Source: an uncultured Sutterella sp. (GTDB lineage Bacteria; Pseudomonadota; Gammaproteobacteria; Burkholderiales; Burkholderiaceae_F). Taken from it: 28,999 nt of DNA. Below the pieces are notes generated by a model. The model saw only the letters and a list, made by a program, of their open reading frames with translations. It was not told where the DNA came from and made no database searches. A program made the translations under genes and the position numbers. Where the stretch lies: assembly GCA_900764215.1 (NCBI GenBank), contig CAAFNI010000380.1, forward strand, positions 1-28,999. The letters run 5' to 3'. The first letter of the stretch is position 1. Each line of letters opens with the position of its first letter. This document shows, in pieces, positions 12,787-21,623 of this stretch.

Positions 12787-15551
12787 TACGGAAGTCTCCC
12801 CATGGAAATGCCGGATGTCTTGAAGTAGGAGGGCTTGTCGTTGATGCCCGCCCATGTCGTCGTGCCCGCAGGCCCTGTCGGACCCTGCACGCCTTGTGGC
12901 CCTTGGATGCCCTGAACGCCTTGTGCGCCCTTGAGGTTCTTGAAGGCGAAGGCGAACGTGCGGGCGAGCTCTGTACCCCCCAGCGTGACCGTCACAGCGG
13001 GCGTCCCAACGTTGGCGTCGACCGTGGCGGATGCGCTCGTGATCGCGGCGGACTTGCCTGCAGCTCCCGTCGGGCCTGTCGGTCCGGTAGCACCAGTCTC
13101 ACCCTTCGGTCCTTGTGCACCTGCAGCGCCCGTCGCGCCCTTCTCGCCTTGAACACCTTGATCGCCCTTGTCACCCTTGGGCCCCTTGATGTCGCCGACG
13201 TCCTGCCACGCGGAGCCGTTCCACGAGTAGAGGTGCGTACCGACCATGTAGGCGTCGCCCAGTGCGCCCGCGGGGTGCTGCTCCTGAAGCTCTTCGAGCG
13301 ACGGGTAGGAGCCCTTGATCGCGAGTGCCGCACCCGTGGCCCCCTTCGGGCCCTGATCGCCTTTATCACCCTTGGGGCCCTGTATGCCCTGCGGGCCTTG
13401 CACGCCTTGGATGCCCTGTGCGCCTTGCGCTCCAGTGGCACCCGTAGCCCCCTTAGGGCCTTGAATGCTCGTGAGCCTTGCGCCGACCGTGAACGTGCTT
13501 GCCGCGAGCGACGCGATCTGGAAGACCTCGCCATCGGGATCGATCACCGTGTCTCCGACCTTCAAGTTGGTAGAAGGCGTGAGCGTGGAGAGTGCGGCTG
13601 TGCCGTTGGCGCTCATGTTCGTCGACGTCAGGCGCACCGCGAACGCGGCCACCTTGGCGGACTGTGCGGCTGCTTGAGCGGATGTTGCGGCCTCACTGGC
13701 TTTCGTTCCGGCCTCAGTCGCCTTGTTAGTAGCAGTGGTTGCCGCGGTCTCTGCCTTACCCGCCTGCGTCTCTGCGTGCGTTGCATAGTGGAGCGCGGAG
13801 TAAAGGCCTCCGTCAACAGCCGCCCCCGTCTTGCTTGCCCATGCCTTTGCAAGTGTCGCCTGCTCAGTAGAGGTAGCTGAAGAGCTGGACGATTCTCGCG
13901 CCCACACTCTGGATTGCGTTGCGTAGTATTTCGCGGAAAACTCGGCCCCGTCCACGGTGGTGGCGGTATTCGTAGCCCAACTCTTAGCAAGCTCCGCGGA
14001 CTCCGCCGCCGCATCGGCCTGCGCCTTCGCATTGGCCGTCTGGGTCGAGCCGGCCGCGTTGACGGCGTTGACTTGCGTGGAGCCCGCCTGTTCGACCTTT
14101 GACACGTTTGACGTGCCGGCACTCGCCACTAGCCCGACCTGCTTGGTCCCTTCGGCCGCCACGGCGGACTTCTGCGAGGAGCCCTCCTGCGTGATCGAGG
14201 CAACGGCATCCTGCCCTGCCTTCACCACGGCCTCGAGCGCTTCCACGGAAGAGCCTGCCGCACCGGACGCGATCTCGGCGTAGTGCTTGGAGCTGTAGAG
14301 ATCGCCTTCGACGGGAGAACCCGTCTGCGTCGCCCACTTCTTTGCCAGTGTGGCACTCGAGTCTGCGGCCGTCGCAGAACCCGCTGCACTGGTCTTTGCC
14401 GACTGTGCGGACGTGTTGGCGGACTCTGCCGCGGCTTGAGCGGCTTCTGCTCGGTGCACGTTTTCAAGTGTGCTCTCAAGTGAACCCGCCGCCTTCTCCA
14501 GCGTGCCGTCGTCGACCGCACCCGCTACCTTGTCAACGGAGACGATGTGCTCGGCCACAGTCTTGATGTTGCCGCCCTCGGGCGTGCACTCTTGTGCCTG
14601 CTCGTCGGAGAGCCTGCCGGCGGAGAACTTCACTGGTGTGCACTTGCCGCCGGTGATGTCGCCAGCGACGGTGCCGATGTGGTCGAGATTGGCAGAGACG
14701 TCCTTCACGTCCTCGATGTTCGAGGAGACGTTGACGACGTGCTCCTTCATGCCCGCAACCTTGACGATCTCCGCCGAGATCTCGGCATCGGTTACCACCT
14801 GATCCTTGATCGAAGCGACGGTCTTGTAGGCTTCCAAGTTCTCGGGAACAGTCGCCGTTCCGATGTCGTCGAGCGCACCTGCCACAGCCACGGTCTCGTC
14901 CTTGATGGACGCCACCGACTTGACGGACTCGATGTTCTGACCAACCGTCTTGACCGGCTCGATGTTGTCGGCCACGGTCTTGATCTCGTCCTTGAACGGG
15001 ACTATGATCGTCGCGGCTTCGGCGTAGACCTTCGTCTGCTCCTCGGACTTCTTCGCCTCTTCAGCGGACTTCTGGGCGGCATCAGCGAACTGTCTGGCGT
15101 CGTCTTGGGCGGCCATCAGCTTCTCGATCAGCTGTTCCGGCGTACTATCCGACGTCGGCGGGACAGACAAGGTGCGACCAAGGCGCTCTACGAGCTGCTG
15201 GATCTGCACAACCACCCGGTCCATTGCCTCATTGATGATCTCAGGCGGGAACCGAGAGTAGTTCGTCAGCTGCATGTTCTGCGTGTAGGCAACGGCAGAC
15301 CCAACGACAAAGATGCTCCCCTTGACAATCGGCGTCGTCAAGACAACCGTGCCACCAGGCGTAGCAGTCTGGTCCGAATTCATCTCGACGGAATAATCCT
15401 GCCCATACACAAGCGTCGTCGACTGTGCTTCCGGATCATCAGCCGTGGCAACATACACGTCAGTCTTTTCAAAGATGAGAAAGCCGAAAGGCAATCTCGA
15501 CTGTCCCTCTGACGTGAACGGCCCAGCTAATCTTTTGACGTACTCGATCAT
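12786..15551 (-). CDS. Long tail fibre: T7 gp17-like anchor with collagen-like repeats
   Basis: A 921-residue fibre. Residues about 1-125 match the T7 tail-fibre N-terminal anchor, including LTNYSRFPPEIINEAMDRVVVQIQQL-type sequence at 95-120. A long alanine-rich coiled-coil and repeat stalk follows, with three copies of a W-A-x(5)-V-x-G-x-x-[YF]-S-x-x-[HY]-Y-A unit. Near the end are three Gly-X-Y blocks (about 13330-13462, 13050-13188 and 12860-12933), separated by a short domain containing GDAYMVGTHLYSWNGSAW. Collagen-like blocks form triple helices in phage fibres. The protein ends with WAGINDKPSYF and lacks its own tip domain or chaperone. The ATG at 15551 has AAGGAG eight bases upstream, partly inside a hairpin. 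It should fix the fibre to the tail and carry the receptor-binding parts. Confidence 0.9.
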   Translation of the reverse strand: MIEYVKRLAGPFTSEGQSRLPFGFLIFEKTDVYVATADDPEAQSTTLVYGQDYSVEMNSDQTATPGGTVVLTTPIVKGSIFVVGSAVAYTQNMQLTNYSRFPPEIINEAMDRVVVQIQQLVERLGRTLSVPPTSDSTPEQLIEKLMAAQDDARQFADAAQKSAEEAKKSEEQTKVYAEAATIIVPFKDEIKTVADNIEPVKTVGQNIESVKSVASIKDETVAVAGALDDIGTATVPENLEAYKTVASIKDQVVTDAEISAEIVKVAGMKEHVVNVSSNIEDVKDVSANLDHIGTVAGDITGGKCTPVKFSAGRLSDEQAQECTPEGGNIKTVAEHIVSVDKVAGAVDDGTLEKAAGSLESTLENVHRAEAAQAAAESANTSAQSAKTSAAGSATAADSSATLAKKWATQTGSPVEGDLYSSKHYAEIASGAAGSSVEALEAVVKAGQDAVASITQEGSSQKSAVAAEGTKQVGLVASAGTSNVSKVEQAGSTQVNAVNAAGSTQTANAKAQADAAAESAELAKSWATNTATTVDGAEFSAKYYATQSRVWARESSSSSATSTEQATLAKAWASKTGAAVDGGLYSALHYATHAETQAGKAETAATTATNKATEAGTKASEAATSAQAAAQSAKVAAFAVRLTSTNMSANGTAALSTLTPSTNLKVGDTVIDPDGEVFQIASLAASTFTVGARLTSIQGPKGATGATGAQGAQGIQGVQGPQGIQGPKGDKGDQGPKGATGAALAIKGSYPSLEELQEQHPAGALGDAYMVGTHLYSWNGSAWQDVGDIKGPKGDKGDQGVQGEKGATGAAGAQGPKGETGATGPTGPTGAAGKSAAITSASATVDANVGTPAVTVTLGGTELARTFAFAFKNLKGAQGVQGIQGPQGVQGPTGPAGTTTWAGINDKPSYFKTSGISMGRLP

Positions 15552-15577
15552 AGAAAATGGCTCCTTAGTGGAGCCAT
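15552..15577 (-). promoter_or_regulatory. Hairpin holding the ribosome site of the tail-fibre gene
   Basis: On the - strand ATGGCTCC (15577-15570) pairs perfectly with GGAGCCAT (15564-15557) around loop ACTAA, followed by TTTCT and the fibre ATG. The AAGGAG ribosome site runs from the loop into the 3' arm. The element could therefore hide it, or act as a weak terminator. Confidence 0.5.
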
Positions 15578-15606
15578 CTTCGTATGATTGGGCGAACACA
15601 CGCGCA

Positions 15607-18276
15607 CTACTGGTTCGGACCGTCGGCCATCTTCGGGGCGCGGCTGGGCTCGAGCTTATCAAGGCCCCACCAGTATTCCTGGCCCGCCGTTTTCATCGCC
15701 CACGCTTCCATCCTCGCCGTGTATCCAGGAGAACAGAAGTCCATGAGGTCGTTGTAAACCGCACGGTCAAAGACAGCCTTCGTGTACCAGAGGTTCACAA
15801 AAGGCATGTGCCCTCGCGCAAGCTTGAGCGCCTTCGCTTCCGTTGAGTTTTCCTTGTCGTACAGCCCCTCATTCACGGCAGATTTGGCGACGTCCCACGT
15901 GTCGAGAACCGTGCCAGCAACGGGGCCGAGGAACTTCAGGAAGTTCGGAGAGCCGTAGGCGTTTTTGCCGTCTACGCCTGCAAGGATCATGTCCGCAAGG
16001 AACGAAAGGCCGCCGCCCGTCGTCAACGACTGCGCCCAGAAGTCTGTGTTGCTAAGGCTCATGTCTTGCACGTCCTTGCCCGCGATCAGTTCTTTCAGTT
16101 GAACCGAGATCGCGGCAGAGATCGTCGAGCCGACAATGACGGCGGCGGCATACTTTGCTGCGCTGGCATTCCCGCGAGTCTGCACAAGATCCTTCCCTCG
16201 CTCAAGATGCCTCAGCACAAAGCCGATCGGGAAACTCTTGAAGAGCAGGAACGAGCGCATGATTTCACCGCCGAGCGTGCCTCGTTCGCCCGCGATGTTG
16301 GAGAGAGCCCTCGTCCTCAGGTCGGGAGCAAGCGAGGCCAGACCGGACTCATCGCGCAGGAAGGCGACGTAGGTCGAAACCGCGTGATCGACGTCCCTTT
16401 GGGTGTACGGGGCATCGATCTGCGGATCAAGACTGTCCGGATCTGGGTTGATGCCGTTCAGCGTGTCGAGGTCGACCTCTCGGATGTCCTGTCTCGTGAG
16501 AACCCGCGCGCCATTGTGTGCCTTATACGGCTTGGCGGCCTGCCACAGCTTCCAATCACGCTCAGTCACACCGAGGCGCTCCAACTGTCTCTTTTGGAAG
16601 GGCTCGAGTATGTTCCAGTCCCACGCGGACACGTTGGACATGACGCCCATCATGTTAATCATGGACGCCTGTCGAACCCCGTTAGTCCACTGGTCCAACA
16701 GGGAGAACTTCATCATCGCGTTGGCGAGCATACCCGTCCAACCCTGACCGACATTGTTCTGCCCAAAGCGATCGAGATTCGACGCAAGGGCGTCGGCCAT
16801 CAGGCCCGCGCGGCGCGCGATGTCCTTGGACTCGCTGCCCCACGCCTGACAGAGGTTTGCCGTCGCCCTCAGCACCGGGACCTTGTGCAACCCAGAGGCG
16901 ACAAAGTATGTGGCAATGTCGGGCAGAGAGTTGATGAACGTGCTCTGCAGTTTGCCGACAACCTCGAGGTTTCGAGCGCCGCCCATGAGACCGGCAACGA
17001 ACTGTCGGTCAGGCCTGACAGAGGCGGCCTCACCATTCAGGACCGACCAGGCAGAGTCGTAGTAGTGTTTAGACACGCCGATTCGCTTCGCCTTGAGCGG
17101 CGCAAGGACACCCTGCATTTTGCCGTTCATCTGGTCCGCTTCGGCCTGACACATGCGCTTGATGCCTTGGTTCATGTTGTTGGGGTTCGGCCCCATCATC
17201 TCTAGCAGCGCGGCATCCTTTGCCGTGCGGCGCAGGCTCCCGAGCATATTTCCGAAGAACGGACCGTGGCCGAACATCTCCTGATACTCGATGAAAGCCT
17301 CGGCGTCCTTGAAGTGGATTGACCTGTGAAGATCGCCACGGTTAGCCCTGCTAGCGCCGCCGCCGAAGCCCTCACCAGCAACAGACGAAAGCTCGAAGTT
17401 TTCCGCGCCGTTCTGAACAATCGTGTCATACGCCTTCAGAAGCATTCGCACGATGTCCTCGTCGGTCATCTGCTCGCCATTGAGATCGACGTAGCGACTC
17501 TTGTCGATGCGCTCAAAGACATACGCCACCCACGCCCGTTGATTGTCGCCGTATGGGTTCACGCCGTTTGCCGTGTAGCCAAATTCATGTTGGAAGCGCT
17601 GAAAGGCAGAATCACCCTTGAGGATCTCTGCAGCCTGTCTCATGCGCGCATCGTCGTGTGTCTGCGGCACGTAGTGCTCGAGCTTGCCCAGATTGCCGCC
17701 GGCGGCATTGAAGCGGTCGACCGCCGCATCAGAGAGCTTGTTCCACTTTTCGGCCACGCCCTTCGCGAGGTCAGACCCCGTGTTCACGCCATAGACTTCG
17801 CGCACGACATCGCGGGCGAAATCCCTGTCTTCCATGATCCCGAGGATCCCCTTTTGAAGGCCCTCGAGCTCGACAAGGAAGTCCGAGGCGATCTCGGCCT
17901 GAGTCGCCTGCACATAGCGATCGACCTCCTGCAGGACCTGCATACCCGCCGAGTAGCCGTGGTAGCCACGCTTGCGTGCAGTGGCCATGCTCTTCTCAAC
18001 GCGGGCCTGCGCGAGCACAGTTAAGCGAGCACGCTGTTTGATCTTCAACGCCTCTGCCATCATCGCCTCTTGGATTTCCTTGACAGCCATATCTACTCGC
18101 GCCTGTTTAGACATAGCATCCCAAGCCACCGGATCCTTAAGACGAAGCGCCGCCATTCTCGCCCGCACCTGTGCCAACAAATCTGATGCTTCTGTTGGCG
18201 TAATCTTTTTCCCGAGAGAAAGTTGTACGCGTTCGACGCACTCTTTGCGCATCTGCTTTTTACGAAAGTCCGCCAT
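15607..18276 (-). CDS. Large internal virion (ejection) protein, 889 aa
   Basis: The start at 18276 lies two bases after the upstream stop (TAAAAATG). The product begins with a helical, lysine/alanine-rich region (residues 1-150), then a region with LEHYVPQTHDDARM. Near the C-terminus a part reads RSFLLFKSFPIGFVLRHLERG followed by a hydrophobic stretch (AAKYAAAVIVGSTISAAISV). That last pattern, to my recollection, occurs in large polyvalent proteins that phages package and inject with their DNA. Its position between tail nozzle and fibre genes fits T7 gp15/gp16-type core proteins that build a channel through the envelope. I see no transglycosylase or nuclease active site. The assignment rests mostly on context and size. 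Confidence 0.65.
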   Translation of the reverse strand: MADFRKKQMRKECVERVQLSLGKKITPTEASDLLAQVRARMAALRLKDPVAWDAMSKQARVDMAVKEIQEAMMAEALKIKQRARLTVLAQARVEKSMATARKRGYHGYSAGMQVLQEVDRYVQATQAEIASDFLVELEGLQKGILGIMEDRDFARDVVREVYGVNTGSDLAKGVAEKWNKLSDAAVDRFNAAGGNLGKLEHYVPQTHDDARMRQAAEILKGDSAFQRFQHEFGYTANGVNPYGDNQRAWVAYVFERIDKSRYVDLNGEQMTDEDIVRMLLKAYDTIVQNGAENFELSSVAGEGFGGGASRANRGDLHRSIHFKDAEAFIEYQEMFGHGPFFGNMLGSLRRTAKDAALLEMMGPNPNNMNQGIKRMCQAEADQMNGKMQGVLAPLKAKRIGVSKHYYDSAWSVLNGEAASVRPDRQFVAGLMGGARNLEVVGKLQSTFINSLPDIATYFVASGLHKVPVLRATANLCQAWGSESKDIARRAGLMADALASNLDRFGQNNVGQGWTGMLANAMMKFSLLDQWTNGVRQASMINMMGVMSNVSAWDWNILEPFQKRQLERLGVTERDWKLWQAAKPYKAHNGARVLTRQDIREVDLDTLNGINPDPDSLDPQIDAPYTQRDVDHAVSTYVAFLRDESGLASLAPDLRTRALSNIAGERGTLGGEIMRSFLLFKSFPIGFVLRHLERGKDLVQTRGNASAAKYAAAVIVGSTISAAISVQLKELIAGKDVQDMSLSNTDFWAQSLTTGGGLSFLADMILAGVDGKNAYGSPNFLKFLGPVAGTVLDTWDVAKSAVNEGLYDKENSTEAKALKLARGHMPFVNLWYTKAVFDRAVYNDLMDFCSPGYTARMEAWAMKTAGQEYWWGLDKLEPSRAPKMADGPNQ

Positions 18277-18278
18277 TT

Positions 18279-21200
18279 TTAAATCCCATTGTTTACCAAG
18301 GCACACGCGACGGCGGTAGCAACACCATCAATCGCAATCTTCTCAAGCTCAGCCGCTCGAGCATCTTCACGAGCGATCAGCTCGGCAGCGCTAATCGCGG
18401 CAGGGTTTCCGTTTTCGTCCACAAGCGGAATCGCCATATCCGGCGAGTCGTCAAGAGCAATCAGGGCCTGACGAGTCAACTGCTTGAGTTCAGCATCGTT
18501 TTCGGAGTCACGAATTTTTGCCATGCTCTCTTTCACGATTGCTGAGTCTTTGGCTCGTTTTTCTGCATCAGCAAGGGCTTTAAAAGTCTTGACATTACCA
18601 AGATCCTGACCGATACTTTTATCAAGAGATGCGGTAGTTTCTACTGAAGGCGAGAGTGGGTGCCAGACATCCTTTGAGGTGTGGCCACGGTCGTGAGCCT
18701 GACGATCAGCTATCGTAGCTCCTGAATCCCTGTTGCTGCCGACTGAAGTCGCGGGTGGATGCCAGTCCTGAGGTTGCCCTTTGTGTAACGAGAGGAGGCC
18801 ACGGTCGTGAGTCTGACGATCAAGCAACAGGGTTTCTTTTTCTATAGGTTGCTTGCTATAGAACACTGAACCAACACGATAAACCCCCGCCACCTTCTGA
18901 AACTCAACCTGAATTACAGCACGGGTCAGTCGCCCTTTCTCATCAACAACAATGGGACGAACAATGCGCAAACTGTCAGCCTTCGTTCCTTTGGACACCC
19001 ACGCCCAATTCCTCACAACATCGTAAAGTGCGTGTTCAACATTTGAATAACCAGCCTGTTGAAGCTCCTTCTCGTGCTTGCGAATGTGGTCGCCGTTAAG
19101 CGTACCTTCCTGCAGTCGTACCGGAAGCGGCAAAACACCATCAACCCCCTCGGGCATCACCATAAGATCGGGCTTCCCATCGAGGCCAAAAACGCGATGA
19201 ACTTTATCTCCATCACGCCCAACTTCAACTAACTTGAAAGGCTTCGGAGCTGAAATAGGAGCCATACCTTCCTTGCGCATCGCATAGTCAATGGCATCTC
19301 GCAAAGCTTGCCCACGCCGTTCGGCCTCAAACTGAACAGCTCCTGCAAGGCTATCCGTCTTGATGAATTGCCCCTCGTCGATTTCAACCCCTGTTCGGTG
19401 TGAGAAGTCTCGCATCACATCAAGCTGAGAGAGCGTCGTTACGTCGCCAAACATCGAGGTGCCGCCAGACGCAGCGTCGGCCTCGGCCATCGCGCGGCTC
19501 TTCCGGATCAAGACTGCGCTGGACGAGATGTCATCCACAATCCGCTTGTAACCTCCGCCCTCCTTGTCGACCTTCGCAAAGTAGTCGAGGTAGGCCTGCG
19601 CCATCGGAGACCGTGTAGTCGTCTTCTGAGCGGCAAGCTCTGACACGGACAGCTTCTGTCCGTTTGCACGTGTGGAAACGAACTCATTGAGCACCTCAGC
19701 CATGGCGGTACGAACGTCAAGGTCGCCAGTGCCATCAAGATCGAGTAACTTAGGCGCGAGCGCTCGATAGGCGCGCAACATGGTCGACACTCCGGCTGGA
19801 GCCTTGCCTGCATCCAGAAGCCCTGTCAAGCCAGGTGTCTTGTACACAGACTGAAAAATCGCAGCGTCCAAACGCGCATTTGCTTCTGCCGTTGGAACGC
19901 CGTTGACGACCAACCGATTGCGCTCAGATGCGGGCATGAGCTGCACGAACTGAGAGATCGTATCGAGAGAAACGTTTCCGTCCTCTGTGAACTTGAGCGA
20001 TGCCAGGTCGATGCGTTGCGCATCATTGATTGCCTGTTCGACCATGCTCATCTCGGCAGTCGTACGGGTGTTTGTCCTATCGGCAATGTCGACGGGTAGC
20101 TTTTCCTTGTCGACCACGCGCACAAGGATCGGCTTCTGCATCTCCGCAATGACATCAGGATCCACGCCATGTCGTGCCGCGTCCAGCATTAGCTCTTTCT
20201 TGTACGTATCTGCCGTGCCAAGGTCATACGCGTGATTGAGCGCCGTCACGCGCCCATTACCAGCAACGGCATAAGCCGCATCCACGCCCTCGACGCCGTA
20301 CAGGTTGTTCGGTTGTCCGTTGATGTCGTTGGACGTGATGACCATGTCGGCATCCACCACGACGTACTGACTGTCGTAGCGCGCGCCAGTGCCGTCCACA
20401 AGCGTCACAGCAGTGCCGCGTTGAATGTCGGGGATATCCGCCCAATCCGTCACGACGGGCGCGCCGTCGGACAGACTGTTGCTGATCGAGACGCGAAGGT
20501 AGTCGGGGTGCGCGGCAATCCCTCGCATCTGCGCAACGCTTTCCTTCGAGGAGCGGTCGCGGTTCTGCAGGATCGCGCCGTCATGCTTTGACTGCGCGGC
20601 CAACTTCGCCAGAGACTTCTCGCGAATCTCCTGAATCACCTCAGGATCCACGGCCTTCTCACTCACGCGGACGGTCTTGCCCGCGTCAATCTGTTCGCGC
20701 GCGGTCGCCTCGGCCTGATGCGCCTCACGCACCTGCTCCGCATTGCCGTGATCGACCGGGAGGTTCGCCTCTGCAGCAATCTGCGTCGCCCGGTAGCGTG
20801 CAGCATCCTCGACGTCCACATCTGTCAACTCCGGCGCATCCGCCTCTGCGGGCTTCGCCGTCTTCGAGCCGCGAGTCTTCCACGACGCACCTGCCGACAC
20901 GGGCCCCATGAGGCCACCAACGAGCGCATTGACGCCCATCCCGACGGGATCCGTCGGATCGTACTTCAACGCAAGCTTGGAATAGTCAGCATTCTCGAGA
21001 ACGGTTTTAATCGCGCCCATCTCGTTATAGGACGTGAAAGCACCGAGGCTCGCACCGGTCAATACCTTTGCCTTGATGCTTCGCCCGAACGCACCAGGCA
21101 CACCGCCCCAAAAAGCGTTCATCGCGCCAGAGACCATGCCGGCCTTCGTCGCAGTCTCATCGTCAACGCCCTCGTCCTTGAGCTTTTGCGTCTCATTGAT

Positions 21201-21623
21201 GCCAACAGAAGCACCGAAGACAACAGGTGTCACAGCGATCGAGGCAGGCCCCGCAGCCGCACCAACGGCGGCGGCCATACCGTACTTCGCCAGACCGTTC
21301 GAGACGCCGTAGAGGACCTGAGCGGCCACGCTCGTTTTCTCTGGATCGGGCGTGTACTCGTCGCGAACGAGGCGACGGTTCTCGGCAGCCGTCGCGTCAA
21401 GCCACGCGCGGTACTCATCGTCGCCAAAGCCCGCAGACGAAACGACACCCTTCAGCGCAGACTGGTTTTCAAGGTAGGCTGCGTATGCGCCCTGCCAGAT
21501 GGCGTCGCCCATACCTGTGTACCAGCTCGGCTCCTGTTCCACAGGCTCAACCGTCACCTGCGGAACGGGCGATGTGACCGGAGCGGTCGGGAGCTCCTCC
21601 GAATACTCTCTCAGAAAAATCAT
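18279..21623 (-). CDS. Polyvalent internal virion protein with ParB-like and BECR-nuclease-like regions, 1114 aa
   Basis: The largest protein here. In order it has: a hydrophobic, glycine/alanine-rich segment at about 100-140; charged linkers; a DdrB-like ParB-fold region at about 400-580 with the signature AVAGNGRVTAL (452-462) and the downstream DRTNTRTTAEMS; a helical part; then at about 795-935 a region with GDHIRKHEKEL (844-854), YRVGSVFYSKQ and conserved polar residues. That last region resembles phage BECR-fold RNase-type domains (PBECR). Two copies of DRQxHDRG (935-942 and 973-980) follow. Proteins with such mixtures are known as polyvalent proteins and are thought to be injected to act on the host. 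The ATGA overlap with the 720-residue gene sets the start. Domain identities were judged by eye. Confidence 0.65.
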   Translation of the reverse strand: MIFLREYSEELPTAPVTSPVPQVTVEPVEQEPSWYTGMGDAIWQGAYAAYLENQSALKGVVSSAGFGDDEYRAWLDATAAENRRLVRDEYTPDPEKTSVAAQVLYGVSNGLAKYGMAAAVGAAAGPASIAVTPVVFGASVGINETQKLKDEGVDDETATKAGMVSGAMNAFWGGVPGAFGRSIKAKVLTGASLGAFTSYNEMGAIKTVLENADYSKLALKYDPTDPVGMGVNALVGGLMGPVSAGASWKTRGSKTAKPAEADAPELTDVDVEDAARYRATQIAAEANLPVDHGNAEQVREAHQAEATAREQIDAGKTVRVSEKAVDPEVIQEIREKSLAKLAAQSKHDGAILQNRDRSSKESVAQMRGIAAHPDYLRVSISNSLSDGAPVVTDWADIPDIQRGTAVTLVDGTGARYDSQYVVVDADMVITSNDINGQPNNLYGVEGVDAAYAVAGNGRVTALNHAYDLGTADTYKKELMLDAARHGVDPDVIAEMQKPILVRVVDKEKLPVDIADRTNTRTTAEMSMVEQAINDAQRIDLASLKFTEDGNVSLDTISQFVQLMPASERNRLVVNGVPTAEANARLDAAIFQSVYKTPGLTGLLDAGKAPAGVSTMLRAYRALAPKLLDLDGTGDLDVRTAMAEVLNEFVSTRANGQKLSVSELAAQKTTTRSPMAQAYLDYFAKVDKEGGGYKRIVDDISSSAVLIRKSRAMAEADAASGGTSMFGDVTTLSQLDVMRDFSHRTGVEIDEGQFIKTDSLAGAVQFEAERRGQALRDAIDYAMRKEGMAPISAPKPFKLVEVGRDGDKVHRVFGLDGKPDLMVMPEGVDGVLPLPVRLQEGTLNGDHIRKHEKELQQAGYSNVEHALYDVVRNWAWVSKGTKADSLRIVRPIVVDEKGRLTRAVIQVEFQKVAGVYRVGSVFYSKQPIEKETLLLDRQTHDRGLLSLHKGQPQDWHPPATSVGSNRDSGATIADRQAHDRGHTSKDVWHPLSPSVETTASLDKSIGQDLGNVKTFKALADAEKRAKDSAIVKESMAKIRDSENDAELKQLTRQALIALDDSPDMAIPLVDENGNPAAISAAELIAREDARAAELEKIAIDGVATAVACALVNNGI
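18683..18822. repeat. 26-bp in-frame direct repeat within the polyvalent gene
   Basis: Positions 18683-18708 and 18797-18822 share GGCCACGGTCGTGAG and CTGACGATCA with one mismatch between them. They are 114 bases apart, exactly 38 codons. Together with the similar TGCCAG segments nearby they encode a degenerate repeat DRQ(T/A)HDRG...WHP. It looks like an old tandem duplication. Confidence 0.7.

Noticed and set aside
12860..13462. Collagen-like blocks read as a DNA repeat array or CRISPR
   Set aside because: Repeats follow a 9-base Gly-X-Y codon rhythm inside an open frame, with no constant repeat and unique spacers.
12774..15512. Long + strand frames (368 and 321 residues) opposite the tail fibre
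   Set aside because: Both are low-complexity Arg/Leu shadows of the collagen-like and alanine-rich fibre gene.
9942..15551. Diversity-generating retroelement, expected by analogy with BPP-1
   Set aside because: I found no reverse transcriptase, no template/variable repeat pair and no C-type-lectin variable region in the fibre or repeat genes. One could lie outside the window.
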